Assembly (NCBI GenBank): GCA_910580005.1
Contig: CAJTXH010000055.1
Coordinates: 1 to 16,904, forward strand
Direction: 5' to 3'
DNA from: an uncultured Lachnospiraceae bacterium
GTDB lineage: Bacteria; Bacillota; Clostridia; Lachnospirales; Lachnospiraceae
DNA length: 16,904 nucleotides
Part shown: piece after piece, positions 6,975-15,093 of the stretch
Layout: every line of letters begins with the position of its first letter
Numbering within the stretch: position 1 is the first letter of the stretch
Made by a program: the position numbers and the translations under genes
Notes under the pieces: generated by a model
Database searches by the model: none
What the model saw: only the letters and a program-made list of their open reading frames with translations
What the model was told of the DNA's origin: nothing

Positions 6975-8171
6975 ATGATTACAAAAAAATTACATAAGCA
7001 GCAACGTGGAGCTTTATATGTATCCCTGATATGGGCAGCAGCAGGCGCGTTTCTTATATATTTATGTGTCCAGATATGGATTAATGGTCTTGGGACAGAA
7101 AGCAAAGGCGGTTTTGGACTAAAGCACCTGTTCTCTTCTTTTATATCTTATCTGTCAGATAAAGAAGGTGAGGTTATTGCAAAGGGTGTGGTTACAGCTT
7201 TATTTGCTGTTTCCTTTATATACCTGCTGGTTAAGTTTTTTAAATCATTATATGGCATATTGCCACAAAATACACAGCTTGGAAAGTCAATTTACAGGCA
7301 GATGCCTTCTAATGCAGACTTTAAGAGTTTTTGCAGGCAGATTGACAATGATATGCAAGGTGGGTTTAAAGATTTTGGTGGTACTGTATTTGCAAGTTCT
7401 TCCTGGATTTTTGAAGAGGAGGCAATGTGCCTTAAAAATGTAAAGGAAGTTTATGATAATATACCAAGTGGAGGAAAAACAGTTATATTAAAAGATGCAG
7501 ATGGTGCAAGCCTGGAGTTTGATTTTGTATTCCAGCAGTTTGCTGTTGAACTGGCAGAGTATCTTAAAAAATATCTGCCAGCAGCAAAGTTTGTATCAGA
7601 TAATGCAGAAGAGCCAGAAGAGGAAGTTATACCTGAAATTGGGATAATGCATAGCTGGCATGTGCAGAAAACACTTGAAGAAGTCCAGAATTATAAAGAA
7701 CTGGCGGAAAAAGGAGATGCTTATGCACAGACAGAATATGGAAAATGTCTTTTGTTTGGCAAAGGTGGTGTAACTCCAGATGGTGATATTGCATACCAGT
7801 GGTTTGAAAAAGCAGCAGCACAATCAAATGAAATTGCAAAAATGTATGTAGGACATTGTGTTTTATATGGAATAGGTGTAAAGAAAAGAGAAGTAAAAGG
7901 CTGGCAGATGCTTGATGCGGCGCTTAATTATAACTATCCCGAAGAAAGTTCAAGCCAGCCCCTTGCAGAATATTCAGAATTTACTCATGAAGACCTTGTC
8001 CAGCTTTTCTGGGATTTAGGTGATGCCCTGGAAAAAAGCATTGGAGTTATAACAAATTACAATATTGCTGTCTATTATTTTAATATGATTAATGCATGGG
8101 GACATCCAGAAGGTGGTGAGCGTATGAGCCACTATAAGCAAAAAGGACAGGAATGGATAAAAACAGACTGA
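6975..8171 (+). CDS. Membrane protein with Sel1-like repeats, function unknown
   Basis: The 398-aa product has two N-terminal membrane segments (about 13-36 and 70-90) with a short loop between them. A soluble region (about 95-205) includes GGTVFASSSWIFEEEAM (135-151) and an alternating strand pattern with a C-terminal helix, perhaps PH-like; this fold guess is weak. An acidic linker (211-221) leads to two Sel1-like repeats, KELAEKGDAYAQTEYGKCLLFGKG (241-264) with YQWFEKAA, and IAKMYVGHCVLYGIGV (288-302). The tail (about 317-398) is helical. Sel1 repeats are helical pairs that mediate protein contacts, and in this topology would be cytoplasmic. The SD AGAAAGGA is 12 nt before ATG; the ATG at 6966 closes after three codons. 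The gene stands alone between a 216-nt AT-rich gap without a clear promoter and a strong terminator. Confidence 0.7.
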   Translation: MITKKLHKQQRGALYVSLIWAAAGAFLIYLCVQIWINGLGTESKGGFGLKHLFSSFISYLSDKEGEVIAKGVVTALFAVSFIYLLVKFFKSLYGILPQNTQLGKSIYRQMPSNADFKSFCRQIDNDMQGGFKDFGGTVFASSSWIFEEEAMCLKNVKEVYDNIPSGGKTVILKDADGASLEFDFVFQQFAVELAEYLKKYLPAAKFVSDNAEEPEEEVIPEIGIMHSWHVQKTLEEVQNYKELAEKGDAYAQTEYGKCLLFGKGGVTPDGDIAYQWFEKAAAQSNEIAKMYVGHCVLYGIGVKKREVKGWQMLDAALNYNYPEESSSQPLAEYSEFTHEDLVQLFWDLGDALEKSIGVITNYNIAVYYFNMINAWGHPEGGERMSHYKQKGQEWIKTD

Positions 8172-8208
8172 GGGCTGGCACAGGAGAAAAAATAACTGTA
8201 TATATATA

Positions 8209-8260
8209 ATAAAAGATGTAAAAACTTGCTTATATTATAAGGGTTTTACATCTTTTATTT
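8209..8260. terminator. Intrinsic terminator after the Sel1-repeat gene
   Basis: AAAAGATGTAAAA (8211-8223) pairs perfectly with TTTTACATCTTTT (8244-8256) and a T-run follows on the + strand. It starts about 40 nt after the Sel1-gene stop and separates that gene from the ABC exporter operon. The A-run on the other side makes it symmetric, but no minus-strand gene is nearby. Confidence 0.8.
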
Positions 8261-8266
8261 TAAATA

Positions 8267-8296
8267 TTGCTAATACCATATTATTTGTGTTAAAAT
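8267..8296 (+). promoter_or_regulatory. Candidate promoter of the ABC exporter operon
   Basis: TTGCTA (8267-8272) and TAAAAT (8291-8296) are separated by 18 nt, giving a leader of about 50 nt. The match to consensus is moderate, but it lies in the only promoter-sized gap between the terminator and the first exporter gene. Confidence 0.4.
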
Positions 8297-8351
8297 AAGG
8301 AAAAAATTTAAGCTGTAAAAATTATTTTGGCAGAAATGAGGTTAAGCTCAA

Positions 8352-10064
8352 ATGAAGGAATTACTTGTCTATATAAAGGAGTATACTAAGGAATGTATAC
8401 TTGGACCGTTTTTTAAATTGTTGGAGGCATGTTTTGACCTGGCAGTACCGCTTGTAATGGCATCAGTTATTGACAAAGGTATTGCATCAGGGGACAAGGG
8501 TTATATTTTTAAATATGGTGGTATTTTAATACTGCTTGCAGTTATAGGGCTTACATGTTCAATTACTGCACAGTTTTTTGCTGCCAAAGCTGCTACAGGA
8601 TTTGCAGCAAATGTAAGATATGCTTTATTTAAGCATATAGAGTCGCTTTCATTTACAGAGATGGACGGTATAGGCACTTCTACAATGATTACACGTATGA
8701 CAAGTGATATAAACCAGTTACAGTCTGGTGTCAATATGGCATTAAGGCTTTTCCTGCGTTCGCCATTTATTGTTTTTGGTGCTGCTGTAATGGCATTTAC
8801 AATAGATGTAAAAGCCGCCATTGTATTTGTAATTGTAATTCCGCTTCTTGCAATTGTTATATTCGGGATAATGTTAGTTAGTATGCCATTATTTAAAAAG
8901 GTGCAGGCAAGGCTTGATAATGTAATGGGAATTACAAGGCAGAACCTTACTGGTGTCCGTGTAATACGTGCTTTTAATAAAGAACCAGCGGAAATCAGGA
9001 ATTTTGCAGACAGCAATGAAAAGCTGGCTTCAATGCAGCTTTTTGTAGGGAGGATATCTGCGCTTGCAAACCCTGTTACTTATGTAATGGTTAATATAGC
9101 ACTTATTGCGCTTTTGTGGACTGGCGGTATACAGGTGGATGCAGGAAACCTTACACAAGGTGAGATAGTTGCGCTTGTTAATTATATGTCACAGATACTT
9201 GTTGAACTTGTAAAACTTGCCAATACAATAGTGCTTTCTACAAAGGCAGTAGCATGTGGGGGCAGGGTACAGGCAATACTTGCAGTTAATTCTTCAATGG
9301 AAGAAGGGGGCTATAGTTCTGGAAGCAGGACAAAGGGCGGGCTGGAAGTAAAATTTGAACATGCCAGCATGATGTATAAGGGTGCAGGGGCTGATTCTGT
9401 TTCAGATATAAGCTTTACAGCAAGCCCGGGAAGTGTAACAGGCATTATCGGAGGTACTGGTTCTGGCAAATCCACACTTGTAAACCTTATACCAAGGTTT
9501 TATGATGTTTCAGAAGGATGTGTAAAGGTTGGTGGCAGGAATGTAAAGTCATATAAACTGGACACATTAAGGCAGGAGATAGGCATAGTATTACAAAAAT
9601 CCGTACTTTTCCATGGAACAATACGTGATAATATATTATGGGGCAATCCGGATGCTACAGATGAAGAGGTAACAGAGGCGCTAAAAGCAGCCCAGGCATG
9701 GGAAATTGTCCAGGGCAAGGAAAAAGGCCTTGATTATGTTATAGAGCAGGGTGGGCGCAACCTTTCCGGCGGACAGAAGCAGAGGCTTGCAATAGCCAGG
9801 GCGCTTGTGCGCAAGCCGCCAGTCCTGGTTTTTGATGACAGTTCTTCTGCACTGGACTTTGCGACTGAGGCAAAGCTTAGAAAATCATTACAGGAACTGG
9901 AATATAATCCTACTATATTTATAGTATCACAAAGGACTTCATCAATCCAGCATGCAGATAATATCCTTGTGCTGGAAGATGGTGTACTTGCAGGACAAGG
10001 AACACATGAAGAACTTGTAAGTAGTTGTGAAGTATACAAAGAAATATATAATTCCCAGTCATAA
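8352..10064 (+). CDS. ABC exporter half-transporter, subunit with degenerate ATP site
   Basis: The 570-aa protein has an N-terminal six-helix exporter domain (about 15-310) fused to an ATPase domain (about 330-570). The ATPase has Walker A GGTGSGKST (367-375), Q-loop LQKS near 414-417, signature LSGGQ (471-475) and Walker B VLVFDD (491-496). The residue after the Walker B aspartate, normally catalytic Glu, is Asp496, and the switch His is Gln527 (VSQR). Both changes are known in the degenerate-site subunit of heterodimeric exporters such as BmrCD and TM287/288. Its intact LSGGQ would complete the good site of the partner. The partner gene follows after 60 nt. The SD GAGG (8338-8341) is 10 nt before ATG. 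The substrate is unknown: drugs, peptides or lipids are all possible. Confidence 0.92.
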   Translation: MKELLVYIKEYTKECILGPFFKLLEACFDLAVPLVMASVIDKGIASGDKGYIFKYGGILILLAVIGLTCSITAQFFAAKAATGFAANVRYALFKHIESLSFTEMDGIGTSTMITRMTSDINQLQSGVNMALRLFLRSPFIVFGAAVMAFTIDVKAAIVFVIVIPLLAIVIFGIMLVSMPLFKKVQARLDNVMGITRQNLTGVRVIRAFNKEPAEIRNFADSNEKLASMQLFVGRISALANPVTYVMVNIALIALLWTGGIQVDAGNLTQGEIVALVNYMSQILVELVKLANTIVLSTKAVACGGRVQAILAVNSSMEEGGYSSGSRTKGGLEVKFEHASMMYKGAGADSVSDISFTASPGSVTGIIGGTGSGKSTLVNLIPRFYDVSEGCVKVGGRNVKSYKLDTLRQEIGIVLQKSVLFHGTIRDNILWGNPDATDEEVTEALKAAQAWEIVQGKEKGLDYVIEQGGRNLSGGQKQRLAIARALVRKPPVLVFDDSSSALDFATEAKLRKSLQELEYNPTIFIVSQRTSSIQHADNILVLEDGVLAGQGTHEELVSSCEVYKEIYNSQS

Positions 10065-10124
10065 GCATGATTTTCTTTGTGGCATAACTATTATTGGTGG
10101 ATTTTGGATATAATGGAGGAAGTA

Positions 10125-11867
10125 ATGAAAAAGGTAAAAAATAATGATACCATAAAAATGGTTTTAAATTATATTAAGAAGTACAGGGTTTCAGTTGTAT
10201 TATCATTGTTATTTGCTGCTGTGACTGTAGTACTTACCCTGTACCTTCCTATTCTTACTGGTGATGCAGTTGATTATATGGTTGGAAAAGGCAGGGTGGA
10301 TTTTGAAAAGCTGTCGGAACTTATAATAAAAATGGCTGTAATAATATGCCTTACAGGAATTTCACAGTGGATTATGAATATATGTAATAATAAAATAACA
10401 TATAATGTTGTAAGGGACATAAGGGAAGATGCATTTAACAGGGTGGAAATACTTCCTCTTAAATATCTTGATGCACATGCACCAGGAGATATTGCCAGCC
10501 GTATTATTGCAGATGCTGACCAATTTGCAGATGGGCTTCTTATGGGGTTTACACAGGCATTTACAGGAGTGCTCACAATTATGGGCACGCTTTTGTTTAT
10601 GTTAAGCATTAATGTATGGATAACTATAGTAGTTGTAGTTGTAACACCGCTTTCATTCTTTGTTGCAGGGTTTATTTCAAGAAGGACATATAAAATGTTC
10701 CAGATGCAGTCAGCGGCAAGGGGGGAACAGACCTCGCTTATTGATGAGATGATAGGAAACCAGAAAGTTGTCCAGGCGTACAGCCATGAGGATGAAGCAC
10801 TGGAAAGGTTTGCAGATATAAATAAAAGGCTGGCAAAATATTCACTGGATGCAACGTTTTATTCATCAATTACAAACCCAGCAACAAGGTTTGTTAATAA
10901 CCTTGTATATGCAGGTGTTGGTGTTACAGGTGCATTGTTTGTGCTAAATGGTTTTATTACAGTAGGTGGGCTTTCCTGTTTCCTGGGCTATGCCAACCAG
11001 TATACAAAGCCTTTTAATGAAATATCAGGTGTAGTTACAGAGTTGCAGAATGCGCTTGCATGTGCTGCACGTATATTTGCACTTGCCAATGAAGAGCCAC
11101 AAGTGCCAGATGCAAGTGATGCCAAAGCACCTGAAACAGTAAAAGGGGAAGTTGTATTTGATAATGTACATTTCTCATATGTGCCAGGGCAGAAGCTTAT
11201 TACAGGGTTTAACCTGAATGTAAAGCCAGGACAGCGTATAGCTATTGTTGGGCCTACAGGATGCGGCAAGACTACGCTTATTAACCTTGTAATGAGGTTT
11301 TATGACGCTACAAGCGGCAGCATAAGGGTTGATGGCACTGATATAAGGGATATGACAAGAAAAAGCCTGCGTGGCAATATAGGAATGGTGCTGCAGGAAA
11401 CATGGATTAAGGATGGCACAATATTTGACAATATAGTAATAGGAAAGCCGGAAGCATCAAAGGAAGAAGTTATAGAGGCGGCAAAGGCATCACATGCACA
11501 CAGCTTTATAAAAAGGCTTCCAGATGGCTATGATACAGTTGTTAAAGAAGATGGAAGCAGCCTGTCACAAGGACAGAAACAGCTTCTATGCATAGCCAGG
11601 GTAATGTTATGCAGCCCGCCAATGCTTATTCTGGATGAGGCAACATCTTCTATAGATACACGTACAGAGGTTAAGATACAGAATGCATTTGCAAAGCTTA
11701 TGGAGGGCAGGACTAGCTTTATAGTTGCACACCGTCTTTCCACAATACAAAATGCAGATATAATACTTGTAATGAAAGATGGCAATATAATAGAGCAGGG
11801 CAGCCATGCAAAACTGCTTGAAAAGGGAGGGTTTTACGCAAACCTGTATAACAGCCAGTTTGCATGA
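10125..11867 (+). CDS. ABC exporter half-transporter, subunit with canonical catalytic residues
   Basis: A start at 10125 gives 580 aa. The frame is open from an ATG at 10077, but GGAGG (10115-10119) sits 5 nt before 10125 and the shorter protein begins MKKVKNNDTIKMVLNYIKKY, the usual start of this family. Six membrane helices (about 22-320) precede the ATPase domain, with Walker A GPTGCGKTT (376-384), Q-loop LQET, Walker B LILDE (501-505, catalytic Glu505) and switch His536 (VAHR). The signature is LSQGQ (480-484) in place of LSGGQ. This is the complement of the upstream subunit: the composite site using this Walker A/B and the partner's LSGGQ should hydrolyse ATP, while the other site should mainly bind it. 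The SYVPG A-loop tyrosine is Tyr352. Confidence 0.92.
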   Translation: MKKVKNNDTIKMVLNYIKKYRVSVVLSLLFAAVTVVLTLYLPILTGDAVDYMVGKGRVDFEKLSELIIKMAVIICLTGISQWIMNICNNKITYNVVRDIREDAFNRVEILPLKYLDAHAPGDIASRIIADADQFADGLLMGFTQAFTGVLTIMGTLLFMLSINVWITIVVVVVTPLSFFVAGFISRRTYKMFQMQSAARGEQTSLIDEMIGNQKVVQAYSHEDEALERFADINKRLAKYSLDATFYSSITNPATRFVNNLVYAGVGVTGALFVLNGFITVGGLSCFLGYANQYTKPFNEISGVVTELQNALACAARIFALANEEPQVPDASDAKAPETVKGEVVFDNVHFSYVPGQKLITGFNLNVKPGQRIAIVGPTGCGKTTLINLVMRFYDATSGSIRVDGTDIRDMTRKSLRGNIGMVLQETWIKDGTIFDNIVIGKPEASKEEVIEAAKASHAHSFIKRLPDGYDTVVKEDGSSLSQGQKQLLCIARVMLCSPPMLILDEATSSIDTRTEVKIQNAFAKLMEGRTSFIVAHRLSTIQNADIILVMKDGNIIEQGSHAKLLEKGGFYANLYNSQFA

Positions 11868-11911
11868 CCAGATACAAAAATGATACATGCTGGTTGTAAA
11901 TTAATGGGCAT

Positions 11912-12050
11912 GGAGGCTAGTGTGAAAAATCATTCTAAAGAAACAAAAAACGTTTCTAAGAATGATTATGGTTTCACACAGGAAAAACGCAAAAACAGCG
12001 TTTTTCATAACTATTTGTGCCGCTGCCTGGCGGCGGAATGTGGGATTTTT
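11912..12050 (+). promoter_or_regulatory. Hairpin-rich leader before the response regulator, with an in-frame GTG start
   Basis: Three inverted repeats occur in a row. H1 (11920-11979) pairs GTGTGAAA with TTTCACAC, AATCATTCT with AGAATGATT and GAAAC with GTTTC, with small bulges. H2 (11982-12006) pairs GAAAAACGC with GCGTTTTTC. H3 (12019-12034) pairs GCCGC with GCGGC. A consensus SD, GGAGG (11912-11916), stands 5 nt before a GTG at 11922, which lies in the H1 stem and is in frame with the regulator, without a stop. Use of that GTG would add 43 residues (MKNHSKETKNVSKN...) to the regulator. The sequence shows the structure; its role as attenuator, translational switch or repeat copy is inference. 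No convincing separate promoter is visible. Confidence 0.55.
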
Positions 12051-12716
12051 ATGAATAAAATATTAGTAGTAGAAGACGAAGAAGCTATTGCTGCATTAAT
12101 AAGGATGAATTTAACAAAAGCCGGGTATCAGTGTGACCTGGCTTTAAGTGGTGATAAAGGTGCAGACATGCTTTCTGAAAATAATTATGATTTGTGCCTT
12201 TTTGATATAATGCTTCCTGGGTTTAGTGGTTATGAACTGCTGTCTTATGCAAAATCACTTGAAATCCCGGTTATTTTTGTTACAGCCAAAGGGACTGTGG
12301 AAGATAAGGTAAAAGGCTTGAAATCTGGTGCAGATGATTATATTACCAAGCCATTTGAAGTGCTTGAGCTTCTTGCAAGGGTAGAAAATGTTTTAAGGCG
12401 TTTTAATAAAACAGGCAGGTATATAAATATTGCAGGGCTCCAGATAGACACAACAGCACGGATTGTAAAAAAGCATGGTGAAACCCTTAAACTTACGTAC
12501 AAAGAGTATGATTTGCTGCTGCTTTTTACAAGAAACCCAGGTACAGCACTTTACAGGGAAACTATATACGAAAGGGTGTGGGACAGCCCGTATATGGGTG
12601 ACAGCAGGACAGTTGACTTACATGTACAACGCCTGCGTAAGAAAGCAGGACTTGAAAAGAATATTGAGGCTGTGTATAAGGTTGGCTACAGGTTTGTGAC
12701 AGGGGAAAGTGGATGA
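12051..12716 (+). CDS. Two-component response regulator, OmpR/PhoB family
   Basis: From the ATG at 12051 the product has 221 aa, the usual length. The receiver domain (1-115) starts MNKILVVEDEEAI with acidic-pocket residues 8-10, phospho-acceptor Asp52 (LCLFDIMLPG), Thr78 (IFVTAK) and Lys100 (DDYITKPF). The winged-helix DNA-binding domain (about 125-221) shows LTYKEYDLLLLF, the recognition-helix region DSRTVDLHVQRLRKK and the wing YKVGYRF. The frame is open 57 codons further upstream; I chose 12051 because the family starts there, although the SD is weak (GGGA, 12042-12045) compared with that of the GTG at 11922. Its stop overlaps the kinase start in ATGA. Likely targets are the adjacent genes, possibly the exporter; this is inference. 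Confidence 0.93.
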   Translation: MNKILVVEDEEAIAALIRMNLTKAGYQCDLALSGDKGADMLSENNYDLCLFDIMLPGFSGYELLSYAKSLEIPVIFVTAKGTVEDKVKGLKSGADDYITKPFEVLELLARVENVLRRFNKTGRYINIAGLQIDTTARIVKKHGETLKLTYKEYDLLLLFTRNPGTALYRETIYERVWDSPYMGDSRTVDLHVQRLRKKAGLEKNIEAVYKVGYRFVTGESG

Positions 12717-14107
12717 AATTATTCTGGAAATTATTTATAACAATGTTAGGCTTTGTTACAGCAGCATTTATGGTATTTGGCAATATAATTATAAATATTC
12801 CGTTTAAATCTTCTATTGAAAGGGAAACCGACAGAAGCGTGGAGGAAATGCATATATTGCTGTATGCTTTTACGGCATCACTTGACGGGCTGCCAGACGG
12901 GTACAGGGCGTCTGGGCTGGCAGTTACGGAGATAACAAAATCACTTGAAAAGAACCTTGGAAATAATAACAATATTATTGTTTATAATGAAGATAAAGAA
13001 ATAATATATAATAACAGTAGTTACGAAAGCACACTGGTTAATGCAGAACAAAAAGAAGATTATGGCATATGCAGTATAACAAAACACAATGGAAGTTATT
13101 TTACAGAGTGTTTTTTTAAGGTTAAAAGCAAAGCAGGAAACTATTATATTGGAATAAATAAAGAGATAGATTTTATATTTGAAGACAGGGAAATATTATA
13201 TAATAATTACAGGCTTGCGCTTATTGTGTTATTTATATTTTCAGCAGTCCTGTCTCTTTTGTTTTCTATAGGGTTTACAATGCCTGTGAGAAAACTTTCT
13301 GCTGCAGCAAGGGATTTTGCAAGCGGCAATTACCAAAGGCGTGTAAAACCATCAGGCAATGACGAGGTAACAGCTCTTGTCAATGATTTTAACAGCATGG
13401 CAGGGCAGCTTGAAGATAATATACACAAACTTGAAGAGGATGCAAGAAGACAGGAGGAATTTACAGAAGCATTTTCGCATGAATTAAAGACACCGCTTAC
13501 TTCGATTATTGGCTATTCAGATATGCTCCGTTCAATGGATTTGCCAAAAGAAGATATTGTAACATCTGCAAGTTATATTTTTAAAGAGGGTAAACGGCTT
13601 GAACGGCTTGCTTATAAAATGATGGAGCTTTCATTTGCAGACAAGCAGGAGACAGAAATGGCAGCAGTGGATACAGAAGGGCTTGCAGAAAAAATTAAAA
13701 AAAATGCAGAATATCTTTTAAAAGCAAAGGGTATTATTTTAACAACAGATATAGAAAAAGGTGTTATATATGGGGATATTGACTTGCTGCAGTCACTGTT
13801 TTTAAACCTGGTTGATAATGCACGTAAAGCATGCAGTGAGGGTGGCAGGATTATCCTGGAAGGCAGGGATGGCAAAGAGGAATATAAATTTTATGTAAAA
13901 GACAATGGCTGTGGCATACCAGAAAATGAAACAGAAAAAATTAAAGAAGCATTTTATATGGTAGATAAATCACGTGCAAGAAAAGAAGGCGGTGCGGGCA
14001 TAGGGCTTGCCTTATGTGTTAAAATAGCAGGACTCCATAATGCAGGATTTGAAATAAAAAGCAGTGAAGGAACAGGCACACAGGTTATATTAAGCTTTAA
14101 AAAATAA
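12713..14107 (+). CDS. Membrane sensor histidine kinase
   Basis: The 464-aa kinase has a first membrane helix (about 8-30), an extracytoplasmic sensing region of about 135 residues (31-165), a second helix (166-188) and a HAMP linker (188-240). The HisKA domain has FSHELKTPLTSIIGYSDML with phospho-acceptor His256. The ATPase domain shows N-box NLVDNARKA (365-373), G1 DNGCGIPE (397-404) and G2 GGAGIGLAL (426-434). It autophosphorylates and passes phosphate to the regulator it overlaps by 4 nt, with SD GGGGAAAG inside the regulator's last codons. The sensing region has no motif I recognise; it is rich in Asn, Tyr and Lys. The signal is unknown. Confidence 0.93.
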   Translation: MKLFWKLFITMLGFVTAAFMVFGNIIINIPFKSSIERETDRSVEEMHILLYAFTASLDGLPDGYRASGLAVTEITKSLEKNLGNNNNIIVYNEDKEIIYNNSSYESTLVNAEQKEDYGICSITKHNGSYFTECFFKVKSKAGNYYIGINKEIDFIFEDREILYNNYRLALIVLFIFSAVLSLLFSIGFTMPVRKLSAAARDFASGNYQRRVKPSGNDEVTALVNDFNSMAGQLEDNIHKLEEDARRQEEFTEAFSHELKTPLTSIIGYSDMLRSMDLPKEDIVTSASYIFKEGKRLERLAYKMMELSFADKQETEMAAVDTEGLAEKIKKNAEYLLKAKGIILTTDIEKGVIYGDIDLLQSLFLNLVDNARKACSEGGRIILEGRDGKEEYKFYVKDNGCGIPENETEKIKEAFYMVDKSRARKEGGAGIGLALCVKIAGLHNAGFEIKSSEGTGTQVILSFKK

Positions 14108-14126
14108 ATGCCAAAGAAAGGGAAAA

Positions 14127-14951
14127 ATGAACAGGAAAAAGCAGATTATATATACGGCAGCAGGCATTCTTTTTATTTGCCTGCTTTTTATGGCAGCAGT
14201 AGTTTCACCTGAATATTTTAAGGATTATACAGACAAACAGCTTTTTAACAAAACAGAGTATATAACTGCAAGTTATGATGCGTACGAAGTAACATACACG
14301 TCATTTGCAGAGAAAATAAGGGCAATAGGAAGGATTACTAATATTGGTACAGGCTATAATTCTGTAAAAATAAATGATGCAGATTTTGACTATAAATATA
14401 TCAATAAAATAATCAGAAAAGAGTTTAATGTTCTATATAAATGTGGTGTACTGGGAAGAAAAATACGGCTGGCTGCAAAAAAAATGGTTTCATGTGAAAA
14501 ATATATGTTGTACCCGTCTGTTGAAAAAAGCAATTTAAAAGGCATATCATTTATAAAGGCTGTCTATAAATTAAAAAAAGGGATAATAGAAGTTTATATA
14601 GATGAGGAATACCATAAAATATATGATTTTATAATTCCATATTCATTATATTGCAGGCAGGAAACAAAAGTGCGGAAAGAAAATGTAAATAAGACTAAGG
14701 GAACTGCTAGTTATACAGATGTATACGGCATGGACAGCCCATATTATAATGATATAGTAAATTTACTGAAATATTACGACTATAATACATCAGGCAGCAT
14801 GTTATTATCACAATGCATAGAAAGTGTCTATTATAGAGGGGTTATAGAATTTGATGATGGGACAATTGTTGAAACAGGAAGATGGGAGAGTCCAGAAACA
14901 CCAGATGGACAATACCTGCATATAGGCATTAATCTAAAATATAAACTATAA
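14127..14951 (+). CDS. Membrane-anchored extracytoplasmic protein of unknown function, encoded with the two-component system
   Basis: The 274-aa product has a basic N-terminus (MNRKK), one hydrophobic segment (about 8-26) and a hydrophilic remainder rich in Tyr, Lys and Ile. No lipobox is seen (no Cys after the hydrophobic core; VVSPEY follows), so it is either anchored by an uncleaved helix or secreted. Features of the outer part include DADFDYKYINKIIRKEF (84-100) and a C-terminal segment FDDGTIVETGRWESP with alternating strand character. It starts 19 nt after the kinase stop with a GAAAGGG ribosome site, so the three genes form one unit. It may be an accessory protein of the kinase or a target of the system. 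I do not recognise the family. Confidence 0.7.
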   Translation: MNRKKQIIYTAAGILFICLLFMAAVVSPEYFKDYTDKQLFNKTEYITASYDAYEVTYTSFAEKIRAIGRITNIGTGYNSVKINDADFDYKYINKIIRKEFNVLYKCGVLGRKIRLAAKKMVSCEKYMLYPSVEKSNLKGISFIKAVYKLKKGIIEVYIDEEYHKIYDFIIPYSLYCRQETKVRKENVNKTKGTASYTDVYGMDSPYYNDIVNLLKYYDYNTSGSMLLSQCIESVYYRGVIEFDDGTIVETGRWESPETPDGQYLHIGINLKYKL

Positions 14952-14995
14952 TATACCATAATAACACGGCTTATAGGTTCTTTGCCATAATTTAC

Positions 14996-15024
14996 TTGTA
15001 TTTCATATTATGCTGATGTAAAAT
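14996..15024 (+). promoter_or_regulatory. Candidate promoter of the symporter gene
   Basis: TTGTAT (14996-15001) and TAAAAT (15019-15024) are 17 nt apart. A perfect TATAAT is also present at 15041-15046, but its -35 region (GTAAAA) is poor. Either would give a short leader. No clear terminator separates this gap from the preceding operon. Confidence 0.35.
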
Positions 15025-15059
15025 ACAAAATAAAGTTTAATATAATTTAAAACGAATAA

Positions 15060-15078
15060 TGCGCATCTATGCAGCGCA
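15060..15078. repeat. Short inverted repeat before the symporter ribosome site
   Basis: TGCGC (15060-15064) and GCGCA (15074-15078) flank 9 nt, ending 4 nt before the AGAGG ribosome site (15083-15087). It may be an operator or a small leader hairpin that affects translation. It is short and could be chance. Confidence 0.3.
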
Positions 15079-15093
15079 GAAAAGAGGTAATTT

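Noticed and set aside
10077..10124. A 16-residue N-terminal extension of the second ABC subunit
   Set aside because: No SD precedes the ATG at 10077, while GGAGG sits 5 nt before the ATG at 10125 and the extension is unlike family N-termini.
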